64,000 nucleotides of DNA from Acinetobacter higginsii (GCF_000369525.1 NZ_KB850071.1:484006-548005), one strand, 5' to 3'; positions 48,966 to 59,090 are shown, counted from the stretch's first letter. Notes: generated from the letters alone by a model not told the origin. Numbers and translations are program-made.

Positions 48966-49868
48966 ATGGACAAGTTAAATGCAATGTCGGCATTCGTACA
49001 TGTGGTTGAGCAGCGAAGTTTTACCAAAGCAGCACAGATCCTGAACTTACCGCGCTCGACCCTGACAGATGCGATTAAACAGTTGGAAATGCAGTTGAAT
49101 ACCCGCTTACTGTTTCGGACCACACGACAAGTGAATCCGACCGACGAAGGCCATCTGTACTATCAACGCTGTAAATATATTCTGGCTTATATTGATGAAT
49201 CAGATCATGATTTTTTACATGCCAAACCGCAAGGTCCCTTAAAGGTCGAAGTTCACGGTATCTTTGCTGCGCATTTTATTCTGCCCAAACTACATCAGTT
49301 TCTCGGAGAATATCCACAAATTCAATTACAATTGACTGAAAGTGATCGCTATGTTGATCTGATTAAAGAAGGCATCGACTGTGTGATTCGGATTGGTCAT
49401 TTAAATAATAGCGAACTGGTGGTAAGACCTTTAGGGCTGATCCCGCAAGTCACTCTCGCGAGCCCTGCATACCTCAAAAAATATGGTACTCCGAATACGC
49501 TGAGTGATTTAAAACAGCATTTTATGGTGGGCTTCCACTCCACAGCACGACAAAAAACGCTTCCCTTAGCGTTTTTGATTCACGATAAAGTTGAGTTTTA
49601 TGACCTCACATCCTTGATTCAAGTCAATGGGGCACAGACCTACTCTGCTGCGGCAGAACACGGCTTTGGTATTATTCAGGTGCCACGTTATGGTCATTTA
49701 AAGCAAATCGAAAATGGTCAGCTGTGCCCTGTGTTAACCCAATACACTGTTCCTTCTTTACCCGTTTCTTTGCTTTACCCCTCAAAAACACGGGTTTCAC
49801 CTCGACAACGGGTATTTATTGAATGGATGGTAGAGTTGTTTAAAGATCATCCTTTGGATCAGGCTTAA
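48966..49868 (+). CDS. LysR family transcriptional regulator (divergent from the SDR)
   Basis: LysR regulator of 300 residues. The helix-turn-helix (about 5-60) contains QRSFTKAAQILNLPRSTLTD, and the effector domain starts about residue 90. The shared promoter region has TTCGG and CCGAA half-sites separated by 18 bases (48923-48950), a weak candidate operator. Target is probably the divergent SDR gene. Effector unknown. Confidence 0.92.
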   Translation: MDKLNAMSAFVHVVEQRSFTKAAQILNLPRSTLTDAIKQLEMQLNTRLLFRTTRQVNPTDEGHLYYQRCKYILAYIDESDHDFLHAKPQGPLKVEVHGIFAAHFILPKLHQFLGEYPQIQLQLTESDRYVDLIKEGIDCVIRIGHLNNSELVVRPLGLIPQVTLASPAYLKKYGTPNTLSDLKQHFMVGFHSTARQKTLPLAFLIHDKVEFYDLTSLIQVNGAQTYSAAAEHGFGIIQVPRYGHLKQIENGQLCPVLTQYTVPSLPVSLLYPSKTRVSPRQRVFIEWMVELFKDHPLDQA

Positions 49869-49902
49869 CCGTTTCGCTCCTCATTAAAAACAGTTTTTGC
49901 TG

Positions 49903-49931
49903 CACTTAAGTCCACTATCTTTATTTAAGTG
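49903..49931. promoter_or_regulatory. Inverted repeat upstream of the second LysR gene
   Basis: CACTTAA and its exact complement are separated by 15 bases, ending 44 bases before the LysR start. Possible autoregulatory site; unverified. Confidence 0.35.
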
Positions 49932-49974
49932 ATGTTTAGTATGATGATTTTTTGCATTTCAATGCGTTGCCATC

Positions 49975-50865
49975 ATGCGTTTTGATTTTTTTGATTTACA
50001 GCTATTTCTGCATATCGTCACTACAGGCAGTCTGACTAAAGGGGCGGAACGTTCTGCAATTTCCTTGCAAGCGGCCAGTGAGCGCATCAAAAAACTTGAA
50101 CAATATTTCGATACGCCTTTATTCATTCGACACTCCACGGGCGTTGAGCTCACCAGTGCAGGCCATGCCTTAGCCGAACATGCGCGACGTTTGCTCCGAC
50201 AAAAAGACCAACTTGAACAAGAGATGCAACGCTTTCGGCAGCAACAACCCGAATCCATAACTCTGTGGTGCAACTCCTCTGCACAAAGTGAATATCTGCC
50301 ACCGCTGTTACCGCAATATCTGATGCGTCATCCTGACATCAATATCGATCTGCATGAAGCTGAAAGTTCAGAGATTATTGCGGCTCTCAGCAAAGGCATG
50401 GCCACGCTCGGCTTGGTTTCCAGTTTCTTTGATATTCGCCCTTTGCAGACCCAAGAATTTGCCAGTGATCCCTTGGTGCTAATTTGCCCAGCCTCACATG
50501 CTCTTGCTCAACACACACAATTGAATTTGGTCGAGGCCCTAAGCTATGGTTTTATTGGGTTGATGCCGCATCACTCTTTGCAGCAATCCATCGAAACCCA
50601 AGCCAAGTTACTGGGCTTTAATATCCAATACCGTTTGCGTTTGCCTAATTTCGCTGCGATTGCTGAAGTGGTGGCAAAAGGTGTTGGCATCGCGATTATG
50701 CCTGCCCGTGCTGCACAGCGTTTAGAGCCAGACTATGATTTCCACACGGTACAGCTGCTGGGTGCGTGGGCCAATCGGAAACTGCTGTTGGCAACGCAGG
50801 ATTTCAGTCAACTACCCGAGACTTATCAGCAATTTGCAGATTTTTTATTGCAACATCGACCTTAG
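49975..50865 (+). CDS. LysR family transcriptional regulator (next to TSUP permease)
   Basis: LysR regulator of 296 residues. The N-terminal helix-turn-helix has TTGSLTKGAERSAISLQAAS, and the effector domain has the SALSKG-type ligand pocket region. It converges with the TSUP permease gene with only 12 bases between stops. That permease could be its target, but convergent layout is not the usual LysR-target arrangement. Effector unknown. Confidence 0.92.
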   Translation: MRFDFFDLQLFLHIVTTGSLTKGAERSAISLQAASERIKKLEQYFDTPLFIRHSTGVELTSAGHALAEHARRLLRQKDQLEQEMQRFRQQQPESITLWCNSSAQSEYLPPLLPQYLMRHPDINIDLHEAESSEIIAALSKGMATLGLVSSFFDIRPLQTQEFASDPLVLICPASHALAQHTQLNLVEALSYGFIGLMPHHSLQQSIETQAKLLGFNIQYRLRLPNFAAIAEVVAKGVGIAIMPARAAQRLEPDYDFHTVQLLGAWANRKLLLATQDFSQLPETYQQFADFLLQHRP

Positions 50866-50877
50866 TTCAGCCCCAAA

Positions 50878-51609
50878 TTAATGCGATAGCATATACGCAC
50901 CTAATGCGACCAAGCCCATAAAAAATAGGCGGCGGAAGCGCTGCTCATTCAATTGATAGCGGATTTTTTTACCCAACCACATACCCATTAAAGCCGCAAT
51001 CAAAGCCACGATGGATAGGCGATAATCCAGAGTGATGCCTGCCATCGGGTTATGCTGTAAAAATACGGCGAGGCAAATGGTGGACACGGTAAAGGTCAAG
51101 CCCAATGCCTGAACCAGCTCATCCCGTTTTAAATGCAAAGACTGTAAATAAGGTACTACGGGAATAATGATCACCCCTGTTGCTACGGTCACCGCCCCGC
51201 CGATATAACCAACCACAGGTGAGAGCCAACGCTCATATTTGCCCAAGTGAGGCAGATTCTTAACGCATAAACCATAAAGCCCGTACAGTATCAGCATCGT
51301 ACCCAGTAGAATTTCACTACTTTGTCCATGGCTTTGGCTTAAAGTGGGTAAAAAACTCCAGACCGATCCAACCACAATCCCAAGCAACAAAGACCAGAAG
51401 CGACGTACAAAAGTCCAGACCCGCCCCTCAGCAAACAGCTGCCAGATATTGGTGACCATGGACGGAACGATCAGCAGGGATGCCGCCTGAAATGGACTCA
51501 TGGCAATCGTGAGCAGTCCCATGGAGACCGCAGGTAAGCCTAAGCCGATCATGCCTTTAATCATGCCCGCAAAGACAAATACCACCACAATAATTGCTAA
51601 AAAAGTCAC
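50878..51609 (-). CDS. TSUP (TauE/SafE) family permease
   Basis: Membrane protein of 243 residues with about eight helices. The TauE/SafE family start IKGMIGLGLPAVSMGLLTIA is present, and the second repeat has GYIGGAVTVATGVIIIPVV. Members export sulfite, sulfoacetate or related anions; substrate here unknown. It lies 81 bases upstream of the tandem thioredoxin-fold gene in map order but shares its direction. Function assigned by family only. Confidence 0.9.
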   Translation of the reverse strand: MTFLAIIVVVFVFAGMIKGMIGLGLPAVSMGLLTIAMSPFQAASLLIVPSMVTNIWQLFAEGRVWTFVRRFWSLLLGIVVGSVWSFLPTLSQSHGQSSEILLGTMLILYGLYGLCVKNLPHLGKYERWLSPVVGYIGGAVTVATGVIIIPVVPYLQSLHLKRDELVQALGLTFTVSTICLAVFLQHNPMAGITLDYRLSIVALIAALMGMWLGKKIRYQLNEQRFRRLFFMGLVALGAYMLSH

Positions 51610-51690
51610 GCCCGAATCTCCGATATTGCATCGGAGTTATGCTACGGAAAAAAGCCAAGTTTGCCCTATTCTTATTTTCGGGAGCGAGCC

Positions 51691-52980
51691 TCAGGCAGAG
51701 CTTGAGGCGGTTCTATATTTGTCTTCCAACACATTGCTGATAATGCTTTCAATCATCCAGACCCGATACAGGCTGTTAAACACATAACTTTGCCCGTCAA
51801 TGCGCAATTCTAAGACTGGAAAATCAGGCTGATGCTTTTGCTGACACAGTTCATCGTTCTGTTTCAGTAACGCCTCCACATCTTGCTCAGTGATTTGTCC
51901 AATCTCTAAACGCTTTTGCATGCGCTGAAAATGGGCCTTAAACGACAAGTCTTTACCACGCGTCCACACCCCTTCAAAAATCTGGTGGATACAATCGACT
52001 TGCTGCTCTTCAGGCACACTATAAAACAGTCGTGCCATCTCATACGTCGCTTCCTTGGTCGGACGACAGAACGGCGTAAATGCCACTTGTGTTCGCTTGG
52101 AAACACGGGTTGCCAAACTCCAGTCAAACCAGTCCCGCCCGTGATAACTCAGCGGAAAAACCTTTAACTGGATATTATAATAATTGGCCAGTTCTTCTTT
52201 GATATAGGCCAATAATAACCAGCTCATTGGATCTTCAAGCGCGATATATAAATCTAGCTCGGGATGCATGGCCTGCACTTCATTGAGCGCCTCACCATCA
52301 TTAATCAAATGCTCGCGCCATTCGATATGATTAATCAGGAAAATTGGATTTCCAGTCAGCAGTTTTTGCTGTTTTAGACGGCGGGTTAAACGTAATAAAT
52401 CATCGACCGCTTGATATTTCCGCTCACCAAATTCGAAATAACTGGCAGCAACGGGCACATCTTTAAAAATGCGTTCAGGATAATCTTGAGGGCTTTGGTG
52501 CCGACTGGCCATGGCATACAGGGTACGTAATTTGCCGTATTGTTGTTGCCACAGCATATGGAACACATCTTCCAGTAAATGTAAGAAGTTCTGTTCACGT
52601 AAGGGGGTGTTTCGAAGAATGGTTTCAGCTTGTTGTAATGCTTCTGCGCTGGGAATTTCTGGGGTGTCATCAAAGCCAAAACGATGTTGCTTGGCAAGAA
52701 TCTTGGCATCATTTAAACAGTAACTGAGCCATTCCTGCTTGGACATTCCATTCGGAGGCTCTGCGTCCTGCCTCGAAATAATTACTTTTAGAGGTTTCAA
52801 CTCATCACTCAGGATTTCATTGAGCTGATCCAGTTGTTGTACCGCAAGATAGCTATAAACATCGTCTAGACGCAGGTAAATGCTTAAACCCTGTTCCGTG
52901 GGTAACACCGCCTGACGTGAAGGTTTCTGATAGAACCAACTCGATCGGATGGGATCAAACCAACGACGTAACAAAGACAT
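51691..52980 (-). CDS. Tandem DsbA/HCCA-isomerase-like thioredoxin-fold protein
   Basis: Cytoplasmic protein of 429 residues without a signal peptide. Two related segments are visible. One begins LSIYLRLDDVYSYLAVQQLD (about 32-51), the other LDLYIALEDPMSWLLLAYIK (about 240-260). Both look like the first strand and helix of the 2-hydroxychromene-2-carboxylate isomerase/DsbA fold (D-x-x-S-x-L). A redox CxxC is absent. The final part is helical with FEGVWTRGKDLSF, typical of HCCA isomerases. Function unknown. A palindrome lies 44 bases upstream. Confidence 0.72.
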   Translation of the reverse strand: MSLLRRWFDPIRSSWFYQKPSRQAVLPTEQGLSIYLRLDDVYSYLAVQQLDQLNEILSDELKPLKVIISRQDAEPPNGMSKQEWLSYCLNDAKILAKQHRFGFDDTPEIPSAEALQQAETILRNTPLREQNFLHLLEDVFHMLWQQQYGKLRTLYAMASRHQSPQDYPERIFKDVPVAASYFEFGERKYQAVDDLLRLTRRLKQQKLLTGNPIFLINHIEWREHLINDGEALNEVQAMHPELDLYIALEDPMSWLLLAYIKEELANYYNIQLKVFPLSYHGRDWFDWSLATRVSKRTQVAFTPFCRPTKEATYEMARLFYSVPEEQQVDCIHQIFEGVWTRGKDLSFKAHFQRMQKRLEIGQITEQDVEALLKQNDELCQQKHQPDFPVLELRIDGQSYVFNSLYRVWMIESIISNVLEDKYRTASSSA

Positions 52981-53023
52981 GTCGATAGCCTCTAATGGTC
53001 ATAAAGTAAATATGAATCGATAT

Positions 53024-53037
53024 ACTCAAACTTGAGT
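53024..53037. promoter_or_regulatory. Short palindrome upstream of the tandem thioredoxin-fold gene
   Basis: ACTCAA-AC-TTGAGT, a 6-bp dyad, 44 bases before the start codon. On the reverse strand the second half provides TTGAGT, a possible -35 hexamer. Operator role speculative. Confidence 0.35.
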
Positions 53038-53083
53038 TGGAACAAGTGAGTCAATAAGTCTGTTCAGTATCTTATAAAATAAC

Positions 53084-53114
53084 AAAAAAGTCCCCCTTAA
53101 TTGAAAGAGGGACT
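53084..53114 (-). terminator. Rho-independent terminator after ilvD
   Basis: On the reverse strand AGTCCC..CTT pairs with AAG..GGGACT, followed by TTTTTTG, just past the ilvD stop. Confidence 0.85.
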
Positions 53115-53122
53115 GAAAGGGA

Positions 53123-54952
53123 TTACAAAACTCGTACTGCGCCTTTGGCTGCGCTGGTCGAATGCATTGCGTAAATCTTCAATGACTTAGACACTTTACG
53201 TTTACGCTCTTCTGCAGGATGCCAACCTTTTGCTTCCTGAACAGTGCGACGATGAGCCATAGTCGCATCATCAACATTCAAATGAATGGTACGGTTTGGA
53301 ATATCAATTTCAATGGTATCGCCATCTTCAACCAAACCAATCGCACCACCTTCTGCTGCTTCTGGAGAAACGTGACCAATCGACAAACCTGACGAACCGC
53401 CCGAGAAACGACCATCGGTAATCAAGGCACAGTCTTTACCTAGACCTTTCGACTTCAAGTAACTGGTTGGATACAACATTTCTTGCATCCCTGGTCCACC
53501 ACGTGGTCCTTCGTAACGAATCACCACGATATCGCCCGCAACGATTTTATGATCCAAAATCGCTTCAACCGCTGCATCTTGGCTTTCAAAAACGCGTGCT
53601 GTACCGGTAAATTTAAGAATCGAATCATCCACACCCGCAGTTTTGACGATACAGCCATCTAGAGCGATGTTGCCGTAAAGAACTGCTAAACCGCCATCTT
53701 GAGAGAACGCATGTTCAGCATTACGAATCACGCCTTTTTCACGGTCACCATCAAGGGTTGAATAATAACGGTTTTGCGAGAATGCCACTTGGGTTGGAAT
53801 GCCACCCGGAGATGAACGATAGAACTCATACACGTCCGCATCTTCAGTACGGATAATATCCCACTTGTCTAATGCATCTTTCAGCGTAGGCTCATGCACA
53901 GTTGGGCAAGAGGTATTCAGTAAATTCGCACGATCCAGTTCGCCCAAGATCGCCATGATGCCACCGGCACGGTGCACATCTTCCATATGTACGTCTTGTT
54001 TTGCAGGTGCAACTTTTGACAATACCGGTACTTGACGAGACAGTCGGTCGATATCATCCATTGTGAAATCAACTTCTGCTTCATGTGCAGCCGCAAGCAA
54101 ATGCAATACGGTATTGGTTGAACCACCCATTGCGATATCCAAGGTCATAGCATTTTCAAATGCGGCTTTGGTTGCGATTGAGCGTGGCAAAATGCTGTCA
54201 TCATTCTGTTCATAATAACGTTTCGCCAGTTCAACCACTAAACGACCTGCTCTTAAGAACAATTTTTCACGGTTGGCATGCGTCGCAACGATCGAACCAT
54301 TACCCGGTAGAGACAAACCTAAAGCTTCGGTTAAGCAGTTCATTGAGTTAGCCGTGAACATCCCTGAACATGAACCACACGTCGGACATGCCGAGCGTTC
54401 AAATGCCGCAACTTCTTCATCGGTATAGCTTTCGTCTGCTGCAACCACCATGGCATCAACCAGGTCAATCGCCTTTTCATCACCACGGAATTTGACTTTA
54501 CCCGCTTCCATTGGACCACCAGACACGAACACCACTGGGATGTTCAAGCGCATCGCAGCCATCAGCATTCCCGGTGTGATCTTGTCACAGTTCGAAATAC
54601 AGACCATGGCATCGGCACAATGGGCATTGACCATGTATTCCACAGAATCGGCAATCAAATCACGTGATGGCAGTGAATACAGCATCCCGTCATGGCCCAT
54701 GGCAATGCCGTCATCGACAGCAATGGTATTAAATTCTTTTGCCACACCACCAGAAGCTTCAATTTCTCTCGCAACAAGTTGACCTAAATCTTTAAGATGC
54801 ACGTGACCGGGAACAAACTGGGTAAATGAGTTGACCACCGCAATAATTGGTTTGCCAAAATCTTCATCTTTCATACCGGTCGCACGCCATAAACCGCGCG
54901 CGCCCGCCATATTTCTTCCATGTGTTGATGTTTTCGAACGATAATCAGGCAT
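53123..54952 (-). CDS. ilvD: Dihydroxy-acid dehydratase
   Basis: Fe-S dehydratase in valine, leucine and isoleucine synthesis, acting on 2,3-dihydroxy-3-methyl acids. It is 609 residues long. Cluster cysteines are in [14 protein letters not shown] and [40 protein letters not shown] is the C-terminal substrate region. It is a single gene, divergent from fmt across a 210-base gap. No leader peptide rich in Ile/Val/Leu was found upstream. Confidence 0.97.
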   Translation of the reverse strand: MPDYRSKTSTHGRNMAGARGLWRATGMKDEDFGKPIIAVVNSFTQFVPGHVHLKDLGQLVAREIEASGGVAKEFNTIAVDDGIAMGHDGMLYSLPSRDLIADSVEYMVNAHCADAMVCISNCDKITPGMLMAAMRLNIPVVFVSGGPMEAGKVKFRGDEKAIDLVDAMVVAADESYTDEEVAAFERSACPTCGSCSGMFTANSMNCLTEALGLSLPGNGSIVATHANREKLFLRAGRLVVELAKRYYEQNDDSILPRSIATKAAFENAMTLDIAMGGSTNTVLHLLAAAHEAEVDFTMDDIDRLSRQVPVLSKVAPAKQDVHMEDVHRAGGIMAILGELDRANLLNTSCPTVHEPTLKDALDKWDIIRTEDADVYEFYRSSPGGIPTQVAFSQNRYYSTLDGDREKGVIRNAEHAFSQDGGLAVLYGNIALDGCIVKTAGVDDSILKFTGTARVFESQDAAVEAILDHKIVAGDIVVIRYEGPRGGPGMQEMLYPTSYLKSKGLGKDCALITDGRFSGGSSGLSIGHVSPEAAEGGAIGLVEDGDTIEIDIPNRTIHLNVDDATMAHRRTVQEAKGWHPAEERKRKVSKSLKIYAMHSTSAAKGAVRVL

Positions 54953-55127
54953 TTTGTATTCCCAACAAGTGTGTGCTCGAGAAAAATAAGACTTTCTCTC
55001 TGGCGAAATGATACTGAGCTCTTTGCATCATACTACAAGTTATCGTTTAACAGATGACCAACAGGCCTATCTTTTTTTGCACAAAAGCAATTCAAGCAGT
55101 GAATTAGGGGCTCGTGGCTTTTTCGCT

Positions 55128-55133
55128 TATAAT
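55128..55133 (+). promoter_or_regulatory. Likely -10 element of the fmt promoter
   Basis: Perfect TATAAT, 30 bases before the fmt start. The -35 region is weak. An AATTCA-N5-TGAATT repeat (55089-55105) lies just upstream. Confidence 0.55.
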
Positions 55134-55162
55134 TTGAGATAAGTTTTATTTGGATTCCATTT

Positions 55163-56122
55163 GTGAAAATCATTTTTGCTGGTACGCCTGAATTTGCGGC
55201 AACCGCATTGGCGGCATTATTAAAAACATCCCACCAGATCATTGCGGTTTATACCCAACCTGACCGTAAATCAGGACGTGGGCAAAAATTAACGCCATCG
55301 CCTGTTAAACAATTGGCACTTGAGCACGGTTTAGCTGTTTATCAACCTTTGAATTTTAAAGCATCTACGGAAGAAGGCTTGGCCGCTCGACAAGAGCTTG
55401 CTGCACTTGGCGCAGATGTGATGGTGGTTGCAGCCTATGGCTTGATTTTACCGCAAGCCGTTTTGGATACACCGAAATACGGTTGTTTAAATATTCATGG
55501 TTCATTGCTACCACGCTGGCGTGGTGCTGCCCCGATTCAACGCGCCATTGCCACAGGGGATGCTGAAACAGGGATTACCATCATGCAAATGGCTGCAGGT
55601 TTAGATACTGGCGATATGATGTATAAAACCTATTGCCCAATTACTGCGGAAGATACCACGGCCAGCTTGCATGACAAATTGGCGCTTCAAGGTGCAGAAG
55701 CGATTTGTACCGTGCTTGAATCAGAATCAAGCTTGCAGGATTTTATTGAAAAACGTGAAGTGCAAGATGAGGCGCTGACCGTTTATGCGCACAAATTAGT
55801 GAAAGCCGAAGCACGTATCGATTGGACTGTAAATGCAGTTCAAATCGACCGTAATATTCGTGCTTTTAATCCTTGGCCTGTGTCGTTTTGTGAGCTAGAC
55901 GGACAAGTGTTACGTGTTTGGGCTGCAAAACTTACGATTACTGAGTTTAGTAACAAAGTCGCAGGTGAAATTGTTACGGTAGACAATCATGGTGTGATGG
56001 TGGTTTGTGGGGATGGACGGACGTTACTATTAACTAGCGTGCAATGGCCAGGTGGTAAGGCACTCAATAGTGTACAAATGTTACAAACCCAAAAATTACA
56101 AGTGGGGCAAATACTGCTATGA
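55163..56122 (+). CDS. fmt: Methionyl-tRNA formyltransferase
   Basis: Formylates initiator Met-tRNA. It is 319 residues long and starts KIIFAGTPEFAA from a GTG codon. NIHGSLLPRWRGAAPIQRAI is the catalytic signature with Asn, His and, further on, the Asp in GLDTGDM. The C-terminal tRNA-binding domain follows. It ends with a 4-base ATGA overlap with rsmB, so translation is coupled. def is not directly upstream here, unlike in many genomes. Confidence 0.96.
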   Translation: MKIIFAGTPEFAATALAALLKTSHQIIAVYTQPDRKSGRGQKLTPSPVKQLALEHGLAVYQPLNFKASTEEGLAARQELAALGADVMVVAAYGLILPQAVLDTPKYGCLNIHGSLLPRWRGAAPIQRAIATGDAETGITIMQMAAGLDTGDMMYKTYCPITAEDTTASLHDKLALQGAEAICTVLESESSLQDFIEKREVQDEALTVYAHKLVKAEARIDWTVNAVQIDRNIRAFNPWPVSFCELDGQVLRVWAAKLTITEFSNKVAGEIVTVDNHGVMVVCGDGRTLLLTSVQWPGGKALNSVQMLQTQKLQVGQILL

Positions 56123-57417
56123 ACCAATCATCTGCAAAAAATTTAAATCTGCGTGCGCAGGTGATCAAAACACTGTTGGCGGTTCAAAATGGACAATCTT
56201 TGTCTTCCGTTTTGAATCAACATATCAATATCGTTTCTGAACGTGACCGCGGTTTATATCACGAGCTTACTTTAGGTTGTTTACGCCAATGGTATTCGTT
56301 AAAAGCCATTACCTTACCCTTGCTCACAAAACCATTAGACAATGAAGCCCTAGAAAGTTGTTTATATCTAGGTTTATATCAAATTTTATGTACGCGTATT
56401 CCAGTACATGCTGCGATTTCAGAAACTGTAAATGCGGCTAAGCAACTCGGTTTCGAGCCAATGAGTGGTTTGGTTAATGCGATTCTGCGTCGTGTTTCAC
56501 GTGAAACAGATGAATTTCAAACCGCGTTGAATAATACCCATGGTTTACCAAGTTGGTTATTCAAACGACTCAAAAAGGATTGGCCTGAGCAAGTAGAGTC
56601 GCTATGCCAAGCCTTAAAACAAGTCGCACCATTGACCCTTCGTATTAATGAACGCCAAGTCAGTCGCGACGAATATCTAGAAATTTTGGACGAAGAGCAG
56701 ATTGATGCTCGCCCTTGCCTGCTTTCAGATGTGGGTATTGTTTTGGAACAAACTGGCAATATTACCCATTTACCCGGTTTTGAAGAAGGCGGTTTTTCTG
56801 TTCAAGATGAACATGCACAATTGTGTGCGACGCTTTTACCGAACTTAGATAACAAAGTTGTTGTCGATGCATGTGCTGCACCAGGGGGTAAAACTGCACA
56901 CATCCTTGAGCGCTTTGATCCTAAAAAGCTGATTGCGCTTGATCATGATGCAAAACGTTTACTACGTGTTTCTGAAAATTTAGAACGTCTTGCCTTAAAT
57001 GAGAACAATGTTGAGATTATTACCGCTGATGCCACCACGTGGCAGGCACCAGAACCCGTCGATTGTATCGTGCTGGATGCGCCTTGTTCTGCAACAGGTG
57101 TGATTCGTCGCCACCCCGATATTCGCCTGCTCAGACAATCAACCGATATCGCACAAACCGTTGCGTTACAACAACAGATTTTGCAGCAGATGTGGCAACA
57201 GCTTAAAGTCGGCGGCACTTTGCTATATATCACCTGCTCGATTCTAAAAGCTGAAAATGAGCAGCAAATGGCGGCATTCTTTGCAGAACACACGGATGCA
57301 GAAGAAATCAAAATCGAAGCCGATTGGGGCATTGAACAGACCCATGGTCGTCAGCTGTTCCCTTCTGCCCACGCTGGTGATGGTTTCTATTATTGCCTGA
57401 TTAAAAAATTGGCATAA
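56119..57417 (+). CDS. rsmB: 16S rRNA m5C967 methyltransferase RsmB
   Basis: Methylates cytosine 967 of 16S rRNA with SAM. It is 432 residues long. The N-terminal NusB-like RNA-binding domain covers about 1-135 (ERDRGLYHELTLGCLRQW). DACAAPGGKTAHILE binds SAM, and DAPCSATGVIRRHPDI with YITCSIL carries the two catalytic cysteines. It overlaps fmt by four bases and is closed by a terminator. Confidence 0.96.
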   Translation: MNQSSAKNLNLRAQVIKTLLAVQNGQSLSSVLNQHINIVSERDRGLYHELTLGCLRQWYSLKAITLPLLTKPLDNEALESCLYLGLYQILCTRIPVHAAISETVNAAKQLGFEPMSGLVNAILRRVSRETDEFQTALNNTHGLPSWLFKRLKKDWPEQVESLCQALKQVAPLTLRINERQVSRDEYLEILDEEQIDARPCLLSDVGIVLEQTGNITHLPGFEEGGFSVQDEHAQLCATLLPNLDNKVVVDACAAPGGKTAHILERFDPKKLIALDHDAKRLLRVSENLERLALNENNVEIITADATTWQAPEPVDCIVLDAPCSATGVIRRHPDIRLLRQSTDIAQTVALQQQILQQMWQQLKVGGTLLYITCSILKAENEQQMAAFFAEHTDAEEIKIEADWGIEQTHGRQLFPSAHAGDGFYYCLIKKLA

Positions 57418-57418
57418 T

Positions 57419-57447
57419 AAAAAAGCAGGCTTAAAGCCTGCTTTTTT
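57419..57447. terminator. Terminator between rsmB and the metS-like gene
   Basis: AAAAGCAGGC with its complement around loop TTAAA, T-run after. It lies between converging genes and may act on both. Confidence 0.9.
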
Positions 57448-57457
57448 AAATCTATTT

Positions 57458-57601
57458 TTAAAGCGTATGCTGATCTTTGACTTCTTCCAGAACCTCATCG
57501 AGTTCTTCTGGGTTTTTGGATAAGTGCAGAATAGACAATGCTAAACCACCCCATAAAAACACCATTGAAATCACCATCATTACGATTGCTGAAGTATTCA
57601 T
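57458..57601 (-). CDS. MetS-like small subunit of methionine/alanine NSS transporter
   Basis: Encodes 47 residues: a single membrane helix (MNTSAIVMMVISMVFLWGG) and a short acidic tail (NPEELDEVLEEVKDQ). This is the pattern of the small subunit that accompanies MetP-type transporters in Corynebacterium (MetS). It starts 10 bases after the large transporter's stop, with AGGAG upstream. The frame can be extended 18 codons, but that part overlaps the transporter gene and looks unlike the family. Confidence 0.85.
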   Translation of the reverse strand: MNTSAIVMMVISMVFLWGGLALSILHLSKNPEELDEVLEEVKDQHTL

Positions 57602-57611
57602 ATTTGTTCTC

Positions 57612-59090
57612 CTAGCGATCTTTGATTCGGCTGAGTACAATTGCAACGACAGCACAGAAAATCACGCTGCCCCATCCAAAGATGCCTTGTAAGCTCATGC
57701 TATAACTATCGTAACCGTTTTTCACCAAGTTAAATACGGTCATGCTTAAGGTGGTTAATAAAATCAACGATGTGATCACCGTTAAAGTGAAATCCCAACC
57801 TTTGCCCAATTGAATCGTCGAAATACGATTCACATGATCACGCAATTCACGCAAGGCAGAACGTTTAAACCAAGCAATACTAATGATCGAGATCAATGCA
57901 CCACCAATAATACCGATGTTATTGATGAAGTGATCGACGATATCCACCAATTTAATCGCATTCACACTTGAGAATAAGATCACTGAAACAAGTGCACTAC
58001 CACCACCAATAATGGTTACAGCTTTGGTACGGCCCCATTTCAACTTGTCCTGCATTGCTGCGATTGGCACTTCCAAAATACTGACCATGGAAGAAATACC
58101 CGCAACAAATAGCGAAGAGAAGAATAAGAAACCAAATAAATCTGCACCCGCCCCTAAACTTGAAATGATTTTAGGGAATGCGATGAATGCTAGACCAATA
58201 CCACCACTCACAACATCGTGTACTTCTTTACCTGCCGCATGTGCCATAAAGCCCAATGCCGCAAAAATACCAATACCCGCCAAAATCTCTGTTGATGCAT
58301 TGGCAAAACCAACGATCAAGCCCGAACCAGTTAAGTTAGTTTTAGGTTTTAAGTAAGAGGCATAGGTCACCATGATCCCGAAGCCAACAGACAACGAGAA
58401 GAAAGTATGACCATAGGCAGCTAACCAAACTTTATAATTCATCATCGCTGACCAGTTTGGTGTAAAGAATGCATTTAAGCCTTCTACCGCACCAGGTAAA
58501 CGTAATGACTGAATCACAAGAACCGTAAACAAAACAAATAACAACGGCATGAAAATCTTATTCGATAATTCAACGCCCTTCTTCACACCGCCATACAAAA
58601 TGATTAAGGTCAGTGCCCAAATCCCAACGATTGGCCAGAACAAATGGCTCACAAATTGTAGATCGAAGCCAGTTGCTTTCGAGGTCTGCAAATACGTATT
58701 GAAGAAGAAGCTTTCCGGGTCACTACCCCACGCCTGACCAATTGAGAAGTAGACATAACTCCCCGCCCAAGTCAGTACACTGGCGTAGTACAAACCAATG
58801 ATGATACAGACACAGACTTGCCACCAACCGAGTGTCTCACCGCCTTTAAATAACGCCCGATACGCTTTTGGTGGTGAATTACGCGCACGATGACCTGTTG
58901 CATAATCTAAGAATAAAAGAGGTAAACCAGCGGTAATCAACGCCAGTAAATAAGGGATAAGAAACGCCCCGCCGCCATTTTCATAAGCAACATAAGGGAA
59001 ACGCCAAATGTTACCTAAACCTACAGCTGAGCCAACAGCTGCAATAATAAAACCAGATCGTGATGTCCAGTTTTCACGAGAATCTGCCAT
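57612..59090 (-). CDS. MetP-like sodium-dependent NSS family transporter
   Basis: Sodium-driven neurotransmitter-symporter-family transporter of 492 residues with about twelve helices. The first helix carries GSAVGLGNIWRFPYVAYENG, which forms the sodium and substrate site, and FLIPYLLALITAGLPLLFLD follows. The downstream 47-residue partner points to methionine/alanine uptake, as for MetP-MetS. The 377-base upstream gap contains a terminator-like hairpin and no recognisable SAM riboswitch. Confidence 0.92.
   Translation of the reverse strand: MADSRENWTSRSGFIIAAVGSAVGLGNIWRFPYVAYENGGGAFLIPYLLALITAGLPLLFLDYATGHRARNSPPKAYRALFKGGETLGWWQVCVCIIIGLYYASVLTWAGSYVYFSIGQAWGSDPESFFFNTYLQTSKATGFDLQFVSHLFWPIVGIWALTLIILYGGVKKGVELSNKIFMPLLFVLFTVLVIQSLRLPGAVEGLNAFFTPNWSAMMNYKVWLAAYGHTFFSLSVGFGIMVTYASYLKPKTNLTGSGLIVGFANASTEILAGIGIFAALGFMAHAAGKEVHDVVSGGIGLAFIAFPKIISSLGAGADLFGFLFFSSLFVAGISSMVSILEVPIAAMQDKLKWGRTKAVTIIGGGSALVSVILFSSVNAIKLVDIVDHFINNIGIIGGALISIISIAWFKRSALRELRDHVNRISTIQLGKGWDFTLTVITSLILLTTLSMTVFNLVKNGYDSYSMSLQGIFGWGSVIFCAVVAIVLSRIKDR

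Noticed and set aside
53024..53037. SoxR box upstream of the tandem thioredoxin-fold gene
   Set aside because: The CTCAA/TTGAG arms resemble a SoxR site, but the spacing is four bases too short and no soxR gene is in view. Kept only as an unnamed palindrome.
56943..57332. 129-codon reverse open frame
   Set aside because: Antisense to the conserved catalytic part of rsmB, so it is a shadow.
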